Below are positions 53,426 to 64,000 of a stretch of 64,000 bases of DNA, in pieces (the first letter of the stretch is position 1; each line of letters starts with the position of its first letter). The stretch spans positions 372,001 through 436,000 of the forward strand of contig JAKEKT010000015.1 in the NCBI GenBank assembly GCA_021495925.1, in the 5' to 3' direction. The stretch is from Diplodia intermedia. Its lineage: Eukaryota; Ascomycota; Dothideomycetes; Botryosphaeriales; Botryosphaeriaceae. The notes under the pieces were generated by a model, which worked only from the letters and a program-made list of their open reading frames with translations, was not told where the DNA came from and did no database searches. The translations under genes were made by a program, and so were the position numbers.

Positions 53426-55540
53426 GGTGGCGGCGTGCGGTGGTTGTGGTTGTGGGGAAAGGGCGGGGGTGCGAAGGCGGGTCTGAAGAAAGAAAGAAAG
53501 AAAGGAAGGGTTGGGTTGCAAGCGGCGAGAAGTCTTTACGCTGGAGGGTGCTATTGTGCGCGCTTCACCCGCGGGCCCCACCCACAACAATAGCACACAA
53601 TGGGATGCTCGCCACTAGCCTGTTTCACCGTTTCACCTTTCGCCAGGCAGCAGCACCAGCCTCCTCTTAATCACCCGTGACTTCCTCTCTCGACTCGTTG
53701 CTGGTGCGGCCGCTTTCACTTTCGGTGAATGCGGGCTTGCTAACCAAATTGGGCGTTGTCAGAACCTCTCACCTCAGCCTCTCTCTCTTCTCGTCTCTCG
53801 ATAGCTGTACCACGGTGCTGATTGATGAGAGACTGTTTTGCTGCTTGGGTATATAAAGACCCAGAAGACGGAGCAAAGGCATGCATTGAAAAAAGAAAAC
53901 ACGCTCGTCAGGAGCTGAAGAGATGATGAAGATGGAAATGTAGACTTACACTCGTCCAGAGTCGGATCAATGATCAGGACACACATATGGAATAATCCTA
54001 AGAATATCCCCCTCACGAAGACTTCAAGGCCGGACACATACAGGCCAAGTCAAGCGCACTCACGTCCAGAATTGAAGAGAATAGCGAGATAGGATTGAAG
54101 AGTCAAGCAAGAACGCTTCGGCAACCATAATGGAAGAAAGTAGAGAGATGAAATTGAACACTTACTTCAAGCGAAAGCCATGAGCGAGATGAAAACGGAC
54201 ACTTACCTCAACAACGCAATGTCCGAAGTCGAAGCAACAAAGAGAACAAAAAAAGAGAGAACCTACCCAAACGAAACCATCTCCGTACAAACCGCCCAGC
54301 TCCAGACGAACGCGAGGCATGCGACGCACGCCCGTCCATCCATCCATCCGTCGCCATTGCCGTGACATGTTCTCTCCATCTCGGCGACCCGCCATCAGCA
54401 TCAACAACCAGCTACTTCCACCACCACCGACCCCACAAACACCGTCGCTATCCACGACAGACAAGAAAGCCATCAAGGCCTGACGTCCCGCGAAGCTTCC
54501 GGCGCCACACGAATCCAATCAGGCACCTACCTGCGGGGGCCGGGGATGGAAGTGGGATTGCCCGCCTGCGCCCTCCCGCCCGCCCGCCCGCTCCATGCAT
54601 GCACGCACGCACGCACGCATGCATGCAGCAGCCCGCCTCGCCCGCGCCCCACCCCAGACCCGCCAAAAAGCAATACTAAGAAATCGGCGCTCGGGCGCCT
54701 CGGCAGCTCATGCCGCATCATCGTCGTTCAGGCCGCCCAACAAGCGAACTCGCCCCAAAACACCGCATGGTGGAAACGGTCCCTGCGACGATGACGACGA
54801 CGAGGACGATCGTCACACCCGTTCCAAAACTAAACCGAGCGAACCTCGAAATAATTCTTGTCGTCGGTAGTGTTTTTTGTTCGCTTCGATCGAGAGAGAG
54901 AGGGCCGGCGGGTGGGGGTGAAACAAGGTACGGGTAGAAACGGGGGAGCGGAGGAAACAGTTCTGATTGCCGTGAACGTGCCCATGTGGTAGTCGAGCGT
55001 TTCTGTCTCCTGAAGGAGGAGGAGGGAACCTGAAAGCGTGTTTCTTCATGCACACTGTAAGCTTGCCAAGGTCTTGCCAAGGAGGAAAAGAATGCGACAC
55101 GGACCGTACAACCGAACCGAACCCGGCAGGAGACAAAGCTCATTGTGAACGACGGAATGCACACGTGGGAAGTTGGTGGTGTGCGCAATACGTCGCATTT
55201 GTTTCCCTCTTGCACTTGTTGCATCTGGCTCGCGGGCTTGGCTCTGACCAGTGCACCTGTCTTCTTTGAGAGATCTGATCGATTGTCATGCGAGAATCGC
55301 TATTTCAAATGCATTCAGCGCGGAAAATACCAATAGCGGTCTAGAAAGACGCAAAGGGGACAGAAAACTGACAATCGAAAGAGATATTCATTTGTTGCTA
55401 ATCAGGCAGGAGAAACACCCGCCCAGTCCATCCCAAACGCCAAACATTATTGAGACCGTCATCTTAAGCCTGTGGAAACCGCAATACCATTTCATGAATC
55501 GAATTTTTGTGCCGGGATCATGCTGGAACGAGCGACCAGC
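53426..55540. other. 2.1-kb region holding the coiled-coil gene's 5'UTR/promoter and the DUF7728 3' flank
   Basis: No supportable gene. On the minus strand there is a near-ideal 3' splice site at 53483 (CTTT repeats then CAG) and three GTAAGT donor-like hexamers at 53944..53949, 54160..54165 and 54201..54206, so the coiled-coil gene probably has a 5'UTR intron. An alternating purine-pyrimidine tract lies at 54595..54626. Confidence 0.5.
54595..54626. repeat. alternating purine-pyrimidine tract, (GCAC)n flanked by ATGCATGC
   Basis: 32 nt of strict alternation with GCAC repeats and ATGCAT ends on both sides; prone to Z-DNA or a cruciform. Confidence 0.75.
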
Positions 55541-56703
55541 TTACAGCTGTCGGTCCTCGATTCCTTCGTCGTCAGGAACAACCTCCTTCTCGGTGTAGAC
55601 CGGGGGAGCCTCCTTGGGGATATCCTCCTTGGTCACCGCTTCCTCCTCATCAAGAGCGACGGGGGCGTAGCCCTTTCCGCGCCTCTGCTGGATCTTGACG
55701 TACGCAAGAGCAATGATGCAACCAAGCAGCCAGCCCAGAGCGTAGGTAAAGGCACCAATCGAGATTCCGATGGCGATGGGGATCATGATGCGCCCGATGG
55801 TCGTGAAGAACTGTGCCACGGGGCTGGAACGGTGGTGGCGCATAATTCCGTGAGGGCCGTGGGGACGGTGGTGGTGGTGAGGCTCCTCCTGCGCCTCACT
55901 GGGCCTGCCGGCGCCGTGAGGACGACCCTTCATGCAGCCGCCCTTGACCTTCTCCAGACCACCCTTCATGCCCTGGATACGGTCGGAGATCATGGCACGC
56001 CACTTGCAGAGGACGGGCCAGCTCTCGCATTCCTTGTCATCTTGCTGCGGCTTGCTTCCGTGGATGGGAGCCGCAACGGTGATGGGCATGATGGAGATCT
56101 CACCCTCGATATGCTTGATAAGCTTGACCGAGAGAGCCGGGACGCCGATACGGTGGGCCTCAAGGGAGGAAAGTTGCAGCGTCATGGGAACAAGCTCATC
56201 GCCATCGGAGCTGGTCACCGAGGGATCGATTTCCAGGGCATAGGCAGAGATGCGGAGAGGCTTGTCGGTGTACTTGCCAATGTTGGCGCGGATGTCAGTG
56301 AGCGGGATATCGGCCCGAACCTGGTACACGGGAATGGGCTGAGGAATAGTGTCGAACGAAGGCGGGTAGAGAGGCACGCCATTCAGCTCGACCCTGTGGG
56401 TGTCGACGACGGAGAAGTTCAACAGCTGGGGCGGGCATGTTAGTATAATGCATGTTTCAAGGCAGCGACCGGCGAGTAACGTACCAGAGAGTTGTCGATG
56501 CCCTGCACCCACACGAGATCGTCCTCGGATGTGCCGGCAAACGGGCAGCCGGGGCAGTCGAGCGTCAGCAGCTGCGACGATGTGTCGACAAGGTTGAATT
56601 CGCGGTTGGGGAGGACGCCGTCGACGGTCGAGGGAATCAGGAAGGCTGCGGATGGCGCGGCGAGAGCAAGGGTGGCGCAGAGGCCAAAAGTGTAGGACTT
56701 CAT
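55541..56703 (-). CDS. DUF7728-type fungal membrane protein with luminal domain
   Basis: Exons 56485..56703 and 55541..56425, 367 residues. The ATG at 56703 starts a signal peptide (MKSYTFGLCATLALAAPSAA). The family core follows: LLTLDCPGCPFAG, LLNFSVVDTHRVELNGVPLY, SLEAHRIGVPALSVKLIKHI and KECESWPVLCKWRAMISDRI. A Gly/His/Pro-rich linker (EEPHHHHRPHGPHGIMRHHR) precedes one long hydrophobic segment (IPIAIGISIGAFTYALGWLL plus GCIIALAYV), then an acidic cytoplasmic tail with EAPPVYTEKE, a PPxY motif that could recruit a Rsp5-type ubiquitin ligase. The architecture suggests a type I membrane protein of the secretory pathway. Function unknown; family call from memory of the conserved CPGCPFA and SWPxLCKWRA blocks. 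Confidence 0.85.
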
Positions 56704-58316
56704 GGCGAGGCCAGGAACAGGTCACGACAGCAGGAGGACGGCAGCACAGGTCTGAGGCGAGCACCAAGGAACGTGAGCGGGCAGAGGTTTTTGAGGTGTG
56801 GAGTGAGCGTCCAGACAAAGGCTGGGCTGGCTGCTTCCTTATGCGCCGCCCGGGTAGTGCCTGACGCAGCGCAGGCTTAGCCCCCGGTCACGTGCAAGAG
56901 ATACGCGTCATGGATGATCCACGGCCACCACCCCCGCCACAAGCCCCGATGGCCAGACGTCCCCCCCGAATTCCCCCTATGGCGTTTCACGACGCGTTTC
57001 ATCGCCGCCTGCTCATTCGCGCTGCACGATCGCGGCAGGCGCCTGCCAATCCCAATCGATCCGCTCCCTCCCGCTGCGCGGCGTCGCTGCTCTCCACTCT
57101 GGGTGCGCGCGCCCCGCCAGGCCGCGCGGTTGTACAACGCGCCGCCTCTAATTGCGATGGGTCTGCATTCGTCAACAGCACTCTTCAGCCTTGCGCTACT
57201 CCCGTCAGCTGTCCTGTGCAGGGCAAGCGTACGTGGTCTTATCCTTATCGCCTGACGCCCACGGCTCACGGAAAGTAAGCCCGCATCAAGCTCAACCACT
57301 GCATCTTCCGGCAATAAGCCACGCCGGAAAACACTAGGTAGGGGCTCGTGCATGGCTGCAAAAGACTGCCAATGGGCGTCTATCTAGACGGCCAGCCCAG
57401 CAGCTCCTCTGGCTCCGAAGACGGTGATTACGGCGCTAAACTCAACCACCTGGCGCCACCATCACCGTTTTCGTTTCGCGCCTTCTTCTGTTTGCTGCTT
57501 GCTGCTTGCTGCGCTAAAACAGGTCGCCTACTTGCACGTTCCCTCTCGTCGGATTTTCCGACGGTGCGCCTTCTCTATTTCCACATCCCCGACAACACTT
57601 CGGACTTGTTACGAGCAAGCCAACTGTGCAACACCAATGCCGCAGGTGCTCAAAACAATCCAACTGCGCGTACTACTAATCCTCAGCAGCTTCATGATGC
57701 GCTATGACTGCACCGAGCCGGTCTCTGTTTCAGCTTGGCATTGCCGTTTTGCACAGTACAGCACTTCTCTGACTTCCATCGTCTGAACTCTCGGCCGCCC
57801 ATCGCCTATTCTTTCTTCTTTTCCGCAAAATCAGGAGGCTGTGCAAGATTCGCCGGGGGGTGCTTTTCTTTATAGGCTTGAGTTGCCCCTCCGCCAGTCG
57901 CTGAAGAGCTTCAACAATTATTAATACCTTAGATGATGCTACGTCAATGTTCAAGACACTAAACCGTACAAGGGCAAGGAGCACGCGGCATATTCAACGC
58001 GATAAGCTTCCAGGCTGCCACAGGCACGAATCAGTTCCACGTCACAAACTGTCCCCGCTAATATCAGGCGCCGCCATCCAGTGCCGTGATGAGGAGCCCG
58101 TTCGCTTGCGTTAAGGTTTGCTTCCCCTGTCAAAACTCGTAATTCGTATGCAAAGTTCACATCAGTTTGATCTGCACATCACAACGCCGTGGTCTGGAGC
58201 TTCAGGAAAGTGTTCAAGGTGAACTCATTGGCTGGAGAGAGCAAGAACGGTAAAGCAGATAATGCAAAGTTATCTCTCTTGATATCATCAGAAGTCGTTA
58301 CTCGTTCAGCTATGCC
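56704..58316. other. intergenic region, no gene seen
   Basis: 1.6 kb between two leftward genes: promoter of DUF7728, then unexplained sequence, then the NAXE 3' flank. A plus-strand frame at 57348-57707 has no known similarity and poor coding character. Confidence 0.5.
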
Positions 58317-59287
58317 TTACAGCTTCTGTCCCTCTACCGGTACTTCAACAACTTGATCGATACCCTCGTAGGGCGGGATATCCAAATCATATTTCTCCGC
58401 CACAGCCTCACTCAGAAACCTACATAAAACGCGTCAGACGACACATTCTGCAAGCCAAAATCTGGAGACATGGTAGGGGTCAAGCGTGGTCAACTTACCT
58501 CCCGCCAAGGAAATGCCTTCCCTTGAACCACTTCACCAGCGGCTTCGGCGCCGTCAAGCTGATCAAAGCCGGCGGATTGAAGCCCTTGCCGGGGCCGGAG
58601 TCGGGCGGGCCGGTTTCAATGTTCCAGCTTGAGGGCGCGTCGACGGCGAGCACGGGCACCTTGGTGTCGCGCAGGGCCTCGATGACGCGCGGGAAGGGCT
58701 CGCGCACCTCGCCACTGAAGCTGAAGCCGAAGATGGCATCGACGATGTAGTCGGCAGCGCCGAGCGAGGCGTCGAAGTCGTCGGTGAATGGCACCTTGAG
58801 ATCTTCGAGCTGCGTGCGGAGCCGCTGGTACAGCTCGGATTTGCTCTGCTTGGGGTAGTAGACAGTGGGCTGGTAGCCGTAGTGGTGGAGGTGCCGGGCG
58901 GCTACGAGACCGTCGCCGCCTGAGGATTGTATTAGTATGAGGGCTGCGGTTGGCGTTGGATGCTGGGGCTGTACCGTTGTTGCCCGGTCCGCAGGCTACG
59001 AGGACCCGCTTGCCTTTGCTGAGAGGGTGGAGCTTGAACACTGGAGACTGATCAGGCTTCATCATGTTCCAGTCAGCGCGCGGAAAACATACCGGCTTGG
59101 GAGACTGAGAGGCCGGCCAGCTCCATTAATTGGTCGATAGAGAAGGCCCCGCTACTCATGAGCTCCTTGTCGAGCTCGGCGGCGTTCTTTGCGGAAAGTG
59201 TCTGAGAACGGTCAGAGATTGATCGTGGACCTTTTGGTTACCGCTTACTCTGAGTGCCATCATGAGCTTCCTTGTTGTCCGGAACAT
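58317..59287 (-). CDS. NAD(P)H-hydrate epimerase (YjeF_N/NAXE)
   Basis: Five exons: 59249..59287, 59093..59201, 58975..59040, 58499..58919 and 58317..58419; 245 residues. Motifs in order: TLSAKNAAELDKELM, FSIDQLMELAGLSVSQA, VLVACGPGNNGGDGLVAARHLHHYGY (split by an intron within GNNG|GDG), YIVDAIFGFSFSGEVREPF, VLAVDAPSSWNIETG and ALISLTAPKP. Asp in VDAIFG and the GPGNNGGDG loop are the family's binding and catalytic features. The enzyme interconverts R and S forms of hydrated NAD(P)H so the ATP-dependent dehydratase can repair them. The start MFRTTRKLMMALR is basic and may target mitochondria; later ATGs (59263, 59260) would remove it. Divergent from bS16m with a 407-bp shared promoter. Confidence 0.95.
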
Positions 59288-59694
59288 GAAAGTGAAGGGT
59301 TGCTGAGCGCGAGGTTGTGGCTGTCGTGCAAGAGACAGGCGGGCACAAGAGCATTACATCACATCGCGCTGATCATGTCAGCAATCCCAAAGAGGAAACA
59401 ACGAACACCACCACAACCACTTCTGGAACACCTTGACGGCCCGAACCACTCAGCTCAAAGCTAATGGCCACTTCCTGTCCTCGATTTTAATTTGCAAAAG
59501 CACGAGAGTGCAAATACTTGAGGAAGACTCCCGCCGCAGGCGGAGTCCTGATCCCTGTCTCCAGACCCGGCAAAACATTTCCCCGGCGTCTGTCCGAGAA
59601 ACTTATCGTGGATGTGCTCACCACGGCCGTGTCGCGCGCGTCGGCCGTACCAGCAATCGTCCTCGCATCCAGCCACCCCGCCGCCGCCGCAAGC
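59288..59694. other. 407-bp bidirectional promoter (NAXE / bS16m)
   Basis: Non-coding space between two divergent starts. No clear TATA element on either strand. Confidence 0.6.
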
Positions 59695-60504
59695 ATGGTC
59701 CTCAAGATACGGCTCGCGCGCTTCGGCAAGCGCCACGCCCCCTTCTACAACATCGTCGTCGCCCACGCACGGTAAGCAATTGGCCCTCTCTGGTCTTGCT
59801 CGCCCGACCACCAACCATCCGTCGATACGTTACGAGTAACCACCGGGGACCAAACGCTGAAGCTGTGTATAGGACGGCGCGGGACGGCAAGCCGCTTGAA
59901 GTCCTCGGTACGCAATGCCACCGCCATCCTTCCCAATGAATGCCCCTCTACAACACTCCCCCCGCCGCACACACATACACGTATCGACTTCGGACTCAGA
60001 CGGAGCATGCTGGAGCAGAGGAAGGGAGGGGTGCTACAGGCGGGGGGAGGAGATCATGACGTATGCGGCGACTGACAATGGACTCTTTTTTTCTCTCTGA
60101 AGGCACCTACGACCCCATCCCCAAACCCGCGAGGCCCGACGACCCCTCCGGCCGCCCGTACAAAGACATCAAGCTGGACAGGTCGCGCGCGCAGTACTGG
60201 CTCGGTGTCGGCGCCCAGCCGAGCGATACGTGCTGGAGGCTGTTGTCGATGGTACGTCCAAATCCCCCCGCCCTCCAGACATGGACATGTGGTGTGGCCG
60301 AGCATCGGTGGAGTTTCGCGGGGGTTGTTGAGGGGAAAAGAGAAAGAATTTTGGAGCTGACGAGCTTGGTTTGCACTGTTTTAGGCCGGCCTGCTCGAGC
60401 CGAAGTATCGCGTCGGACAGATCGTGGAGCAGGTCACGAAGGCGGACAGGAAACACAGAAGCAACCCGTACAGGGAACCCACTCCTCCCACCGAAAGTTC
60501 ATAG
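59695..60504 (+). CDS. mitochondrial ribosomal protein bS16m
   Basis: Exons 59695..59771, 59873..59907, 60103..60251 and 60385..60504; 126 residues, similar to yeast Mrps16. The start MVLKIRLARFGKRHAPFYNI is the universal S16 N-terminus. It continues VVAHARTARDGKPLEVLGTY, then DPIPKP and LDRSRAQYWLGVGAQPSDT, matching the S16 RAxxWLxxGAQPTDT block. The C-terminal AGLLEPKYRVGQ and a short basic tail are fungal-type. It is part of the small mitoribosomal subunit body. No separate presequence; S16 proteins often have none. Introns of 101, 195 and 133 nt are longer than the local average. Confidence 0.95.
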
Positions 60505-61195
60505 GAGAGCTTGGTAGTATGGTGGGTAGATGAGGGCCTGAAGACAAGTATTCAGACGGGAAGGTTTTGCATTGGGTTTGGCGTTATGGGATATTCGGGG
60601 ACATTGCCCCGTCGAAGGATTCACATTGCTTGCTGCGTCAAGAGAAAGATGCGGCTGTACCAATACCATGTACAGAAAAAAGAAATGTGCTGAAATGCGG
60701 ATGTCTGCGTGGATGCGTTGGAAGAGGATTTTAATGCTCAGCTGACTATCTGATCCCTCACGGGACGATGTGTTCAGTGCTCATCTCAACTCGAATTGAT
60801 TGCGCCGCAAGCGATTTGATCATAGCTTGCCAGAGACATCTAGATTCGTTCAGCCGATGCGACATGAAAGCTGAGCATTAAGCGGAAGGTTATTAATAGG
60901 GCGTCGCCAATGCAGCCTCGAAAAAAAAAAGAAAAAAAAAACTTAAAAGCTTAAGTCCCGCTGGAGCCAAAGCTTAATAATATCTTCCTTGTTTCTGGAT
61001 AGATCATTGGAGCACAAGCTGTTGTTCGGTCTCACCCCCTACCAAGGTTGACGGGAAATGAAATGTCAATACTGATCAACTGAACGATACTGAAGCACGC
61101 GTTCTATGCACCAACCACCAACCCCAACTCCAGCCAAAGCGAAACGATTCGATATCCCTTCCCACCTCTTATGCCGGCTCTCTCCCCAGTCTCCG
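60505..61195. other. convergent intergenic region
   Basis: 690 bp between the 3' ends of bS16m and the AVT transporter, AT-richer with A-runs near 60920-60940. No gene seen. Confidence 0.5.
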
Positions 61196-63080
61196 TTAGT
61201 GCGCCGCAACCAAGAAAGTATTGGTCCCCAAGCAAACAACCATGACAACCAAGCCATAAATGGCCAGCGCCAGACTCAACTTTCTCAAAAGACCCCTCCT
61301 GAAGCTCTTCGTCTTCGTCGCCAAGTTTCTAATCAGGAGTCCCGACTCCGTCATATTCTCTTCGTCTCCGGAATTCCAGTCTTCCTCGTCGTCCTCGTCC
61401 TTGAGAAGGCGCTGGTGGTGCGGGCTATCGGGGGATGAGATCTTGTAGTAAAAGATGCCTGGGAGAATGAAGCTGATGGCCGTGCTGCCGGTGCTACCAA
61501 CGTATGCAAGAACCTTCTCGAGCGAGGAAACGGACATGGCCGTTATGTAGCTGAGCACAATGATAAGGGTCGTGATAATGGCGAAACGCATCTCGCTCAT
61601 CGGCTCGGCCTTGGGCTGCAGAGGAGCCGCGATGGGTCCGGTGTTCGGCTTGGGCGACCCGAGAAGCGGGGCGCTGTGCTCGCTCGAGGGGGAGCCCTCG
61701 GTAGTGCTCCCACGGGAAGACTTAGGGGCTCGCTGCGGCCGCCAGTTGACAACCGCATCAATGGAGGCACGGCATGGGTGGACTTGCAGAGGGTAAGAGA
61801 ACATGACCAGGATGACAATCGCCAGACGGCCGATAGTCGAAGCAACGGATGGAGCGTCTAGATACTGGTAAGAAATACGTAGTTTGCAGGTCTTGGATGC
61901 ACTTACACATGCTGACGATGTTGCCGCCAACTTTATCACCGTAAGAAAGGTACCCGGTAATTCCCACAAGAATGTAAAGAGAGCAAGCCAGACCAATGCT
62001 GGCGCCAACAACGGATGTGGTCCGGAAGTGAGAATTGTCAAAAATCTCATTGAGAATGGAAAACATCTAGAGCAGTCAGTTTCTGATCTCAACAAGAAAT
62101 CCTGGTAAACTTACGTTCTGGTGGCACGTGTAGGCAAAAACAACAACGGGGAAGACAGAGAGTGCGGCAACCGGGCCAGACCAAGCGATACCGTGAACTT
62201 CGCCGCGGTCTGCCATGGTGTCTCCCTTGAAGAAATGGGCGAGTACAAGAATGACAAGATAGGTGATCGACACCAAAGCTATCATGCTGGTGTATTTGAG
62301 AGAATCAAGACGGCGAAGGAAAGACAAGGGAATGACAATGAGCCTACACAACGCGTTAGCATCTCTAGCTTTGGCACTAAATCCATCCAGAGGGCAGATC
62401 TGCAAAGGATGCAGCCTCGCAGAGGTCGCCAGGGGAAGAGACGCACATGAAGGCTGTAACCCAGAACTGGCGGTCCACCAGGAATCCGATTTCACCAGCA
62501 GCTTCGCTGAATCCTCTCACAACTCCGGGCATAAGGTCCCCGATGATAATCAAGTAACTAACTCCGACACCGAAGCACTTGATGGCGATCGCCGCATCGA
62601 AAACGACGGCCGCATTTGGGTATGTAATTTTGGATAGCGACGCAAAGGAGGCGGTTCCGCGATCGAGGTATTTGGCGCATCGAGTCTGGAGATAGAGGCC
62701 GAAGCCTGCTGTGAGACCTGCCCATACGATGACGCAGCAGCCCAGTAGAATGCCCATTTGCGACAGGGCGTGCGGCATGGCCAGGAGACCTGCCCCTAGG
62801 ACTTTACCACCATGTGCCCGTCAGCGTGTGTTCTCGGGGGTGTGAGGAAGAGATGCGCACTTGTGTTGACCAGGTTAATGACGCTGCTTGCCCATGTAGC
62901 CTGTCCGGTGATGCCGACGTCTCGTTTGCCATGGCGCGACCTGGCGCATGTGTTAGCAAAACAGCCGGTGCAGCGCAGTGGAAGAACGGGAACCGACCGT
63001 CTGCCTCTATGTGAGGCCGCGCTCGCCGGCCTGTCCTCGTGCTCGGAGGGGCCGGCATTAATCGCGGCATAGGAAGCCAT
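61196..63080 (-). CDS. AVT-type vacuolar amino-acid transporter (AAAP family, AVT5/6/7-like)
   Basis: Six exons: 62998..63080, 62861..62940, 62447..62801, 62115..62343, 61907..62066 and 61196..61857; 522 residues. ATG at 63080 (MASYAAINAGPSEHED). The first helix carries the family signature SSVINLVNTILGAGLLAMPH, followed by about ten further membrane helices, including YLVILVLAHFF, VAALSVFPVVVFAYTCHQN, GACIGL-like ASIGLACSLYILVGITGYLS, VILVMFSYPLQVHPCR and three C-terminal helices. A hydrophilic loop (about residues 370-420) is Ser/Pro-rich, and another near 460-500 is acidic. The NTIxGAGxLAMPHA first helix matches the yeast Avt5/6/7 branch, whose best-known members export acidic or neutral amino acids from the vacuole. 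Substrate inferred only. Confidence 0.92.
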
Positions 63081-63400
63081 GGTTGGGAGTGATGGTCGAT
63101 GGTCCAGGAGGTGTCGCGCGAGGGGCAGCAGTAGACGGAGGTGCACACCCCACTAACTCCTAAGTCATTAAGAAGAGGGTGGAGCGCAGCGTGGCGATAG
63201 TGTAGAGCGGAGCGATTAGTCGCGTTAAAGCTGTTGGGTCTGGCGTGCGAGCGGAGATGTCATCTGGCAGGCCGCCACGGCCGCACGACTGCCGCGGATC
63301 ATCCCGCCAATCCAGGGTTCTCCTGCCTTATCCGGCGCCCGCTCACCTCCGCAGCATCTACACTCCCCATTCCGACCGCATTCCCCGCCAACACCCAACC
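63081..63400. other. 320-bp bidirectional promoter (AVT / RO-10-like)
   Basis: Compact divergent promoter, pyrimidine-rich just before the ATG at 63401. No gene. Confidence 0.55.
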
Positions 63401-64000
63401 ATGGCCGAAGACCTGGACGAGATACTCCTGCAGACACTCGACATGCTCGAGTGGCGCCTCCGCCGCATCGAGTTTGTCCTTGGGGGCAACGTCGCGGCCG
63501 AGAGCCAGCAGACCGACGCGCCCGTCGCGTCTCGCATTCAGAAGCTCGAAAGCCGTCTATCAAGCGTCGCGGGCAACTCACGCGCCATCAACGACATCCT
63601 ACAGCTGCGTAAGACAAACCCCCCATGGATCGTCCTGGCCCCGTTTTCCTGACACCTTCGGCTAGAATCCAAGCACGCCGATATCTTCGCGCCGACCGAG
63701 CAGCCTGCGCGTCCTCCCCCCAGCAGCATGGACGATCCGACACCCGAGATTAAGCTCGCTACTATCCTCACTGAGGCCCCGGCGTACCCCGCTACAGCTT
63801 CGCAATTGACGTCGCTGCACGACCTCCCTCTGCCGCCGACAGAATCCTTTACGTCGTTGGTCGGCTTCTCGCCCCGCATCGCTCAGCTGGAGCAAACACA
63901 ACTGGCTCAGGCCCATGACATATCAGACCTGAGGAAGCGAAGTGGCAAGGCCGTGTTGAGATGGCACGAGGTCATGGTGTTGGGCCAGGGCAGGTGCTGG
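63401..64000 (+). CDS. RO-10/dynactin p24-like protein, 3'-truncated by the window edge
   Basis: Exons 63401..63608 and 63666 to the window end; the stop is outside. The ATG context is CAACCATGG. The start MAEDLDEILLQTLDMLEWRL and the following RRIEFVLGG are typical of fungal RO-10 and dynactin subunit 3/p24 proteins, which anchor the dynactin shoulder and are needed for nuclear distribution in hyphae. The rest seen is helical: ASRIQKLESRLSSVAGNSRA, then FSPRIAQLEQTQLAQAHDIS, then VLRWHEVMVLGQGRCW. About 180 residues are visible of an expected 200 or so. The intron is 57 nt with a CTGAC branch point. Family call is moderate, as p24 proteins are short and poorly conserved. Confidence 0.75.

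Noticed and set aside
52323..53486. Plus-strand poly-Ser frame opposite the coiled-coil gene
   Set aside because: The Ser run is the antisense of the acidic tract; no independent evidence.

Overview
This window reads as nuclear DNA of a filamentous ascomycete (Pezizomycotina). The genes carry short spliceosomal introns (about 40 to 230 nt) with GTNNGT donors, CTNAC-like branch points and YAG acceptors. The gene set is typical of moulds: a HET-domain gene, the HOG-pathway regulator SSK1, a KREV-1/RSR1 GTPase, cyanide hydratase, a RO-10-type dynactin gene, a DUF7728 membrane protein and an intron-containing histone H4. I would guess Dothideomycetes or a neighbouring class, but the sequence does not prove it. 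Gene models below were spliced by hand from the bases, so exon coordinates are explicit but unverified by transcripts.

Layout. 1-5.5 kb: 3' part of a carboxymuconolactone-decarboxylase-like gene with a 22-copy CAA tract, a UshA-type 5'-nucleotidase/metallophosphoesterase, and a glutathionyl-hydroquinone reductase. 5.5-8.3 kb: a decayed zone with an MFS transporter relic and a methyltransferase relic facing each other. 8.3-10.1 kb: a 40-codon Cys-rich peptide gene ending in a CaaX box (the most interesting item here), then tRNA-Gly(GCC) with an intron. 10.4-14.7 kb: a HET-domain gene with a broken or mis-spliced 3' end and a small secreted protein. 16.7-30.0 kb: SSK1, an orphan 541-residue protein, an SDR without its YxxxK catalytic pair, and EMC1. 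31.7-42.4 kb: RSR1/KREV-1, a 5-kb gene desert with G-quadruplex-like runs, 3-methylcrotonyl-CoA carboxylase beta subunit, and a RING protein with a 35-copy poly-Pro triplet tract and repeated LF(N/D)PxxH motifs. 45.4-53.4 kb: solo histone H4, an NmrA-like reductase, cyanide hydratase, and a coiled-coil/acidic/transmembrane protein with 57-nt tandem repeats. 55.5-64.0 kb: DUF7728 protein, NAD(P)H-hydrate epimerase, mitochondrial ribosomal protein bS16m, an AVT-type vacuolar amino-acid transporter, and the 5' part of a RO-10-like gene.

How the genes relate. There is no obvious pathway cluster; this is ordinary mixed gene order. Functional themes are housekeeping: mitochondrial leucine catabolism (MCC beta), metabolite repair (NAXE), mitochondrial translation (bS16m), ER protein insertion (EMC1), vacuolar amino-acid flux, osmo-signalling (SSK1), polarity (RSR1), and detoxification of quinones and cyanide. 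Several divergent pairs share compact promoters (NAXE/bS16m 407 bp; AVT/RO-10 320 bp). Two encoded products end in prenylation boxes: RSR1 (CVIL, geranylgeranyl type) and the 40-residue peptide (CVVM, farnesyl type).
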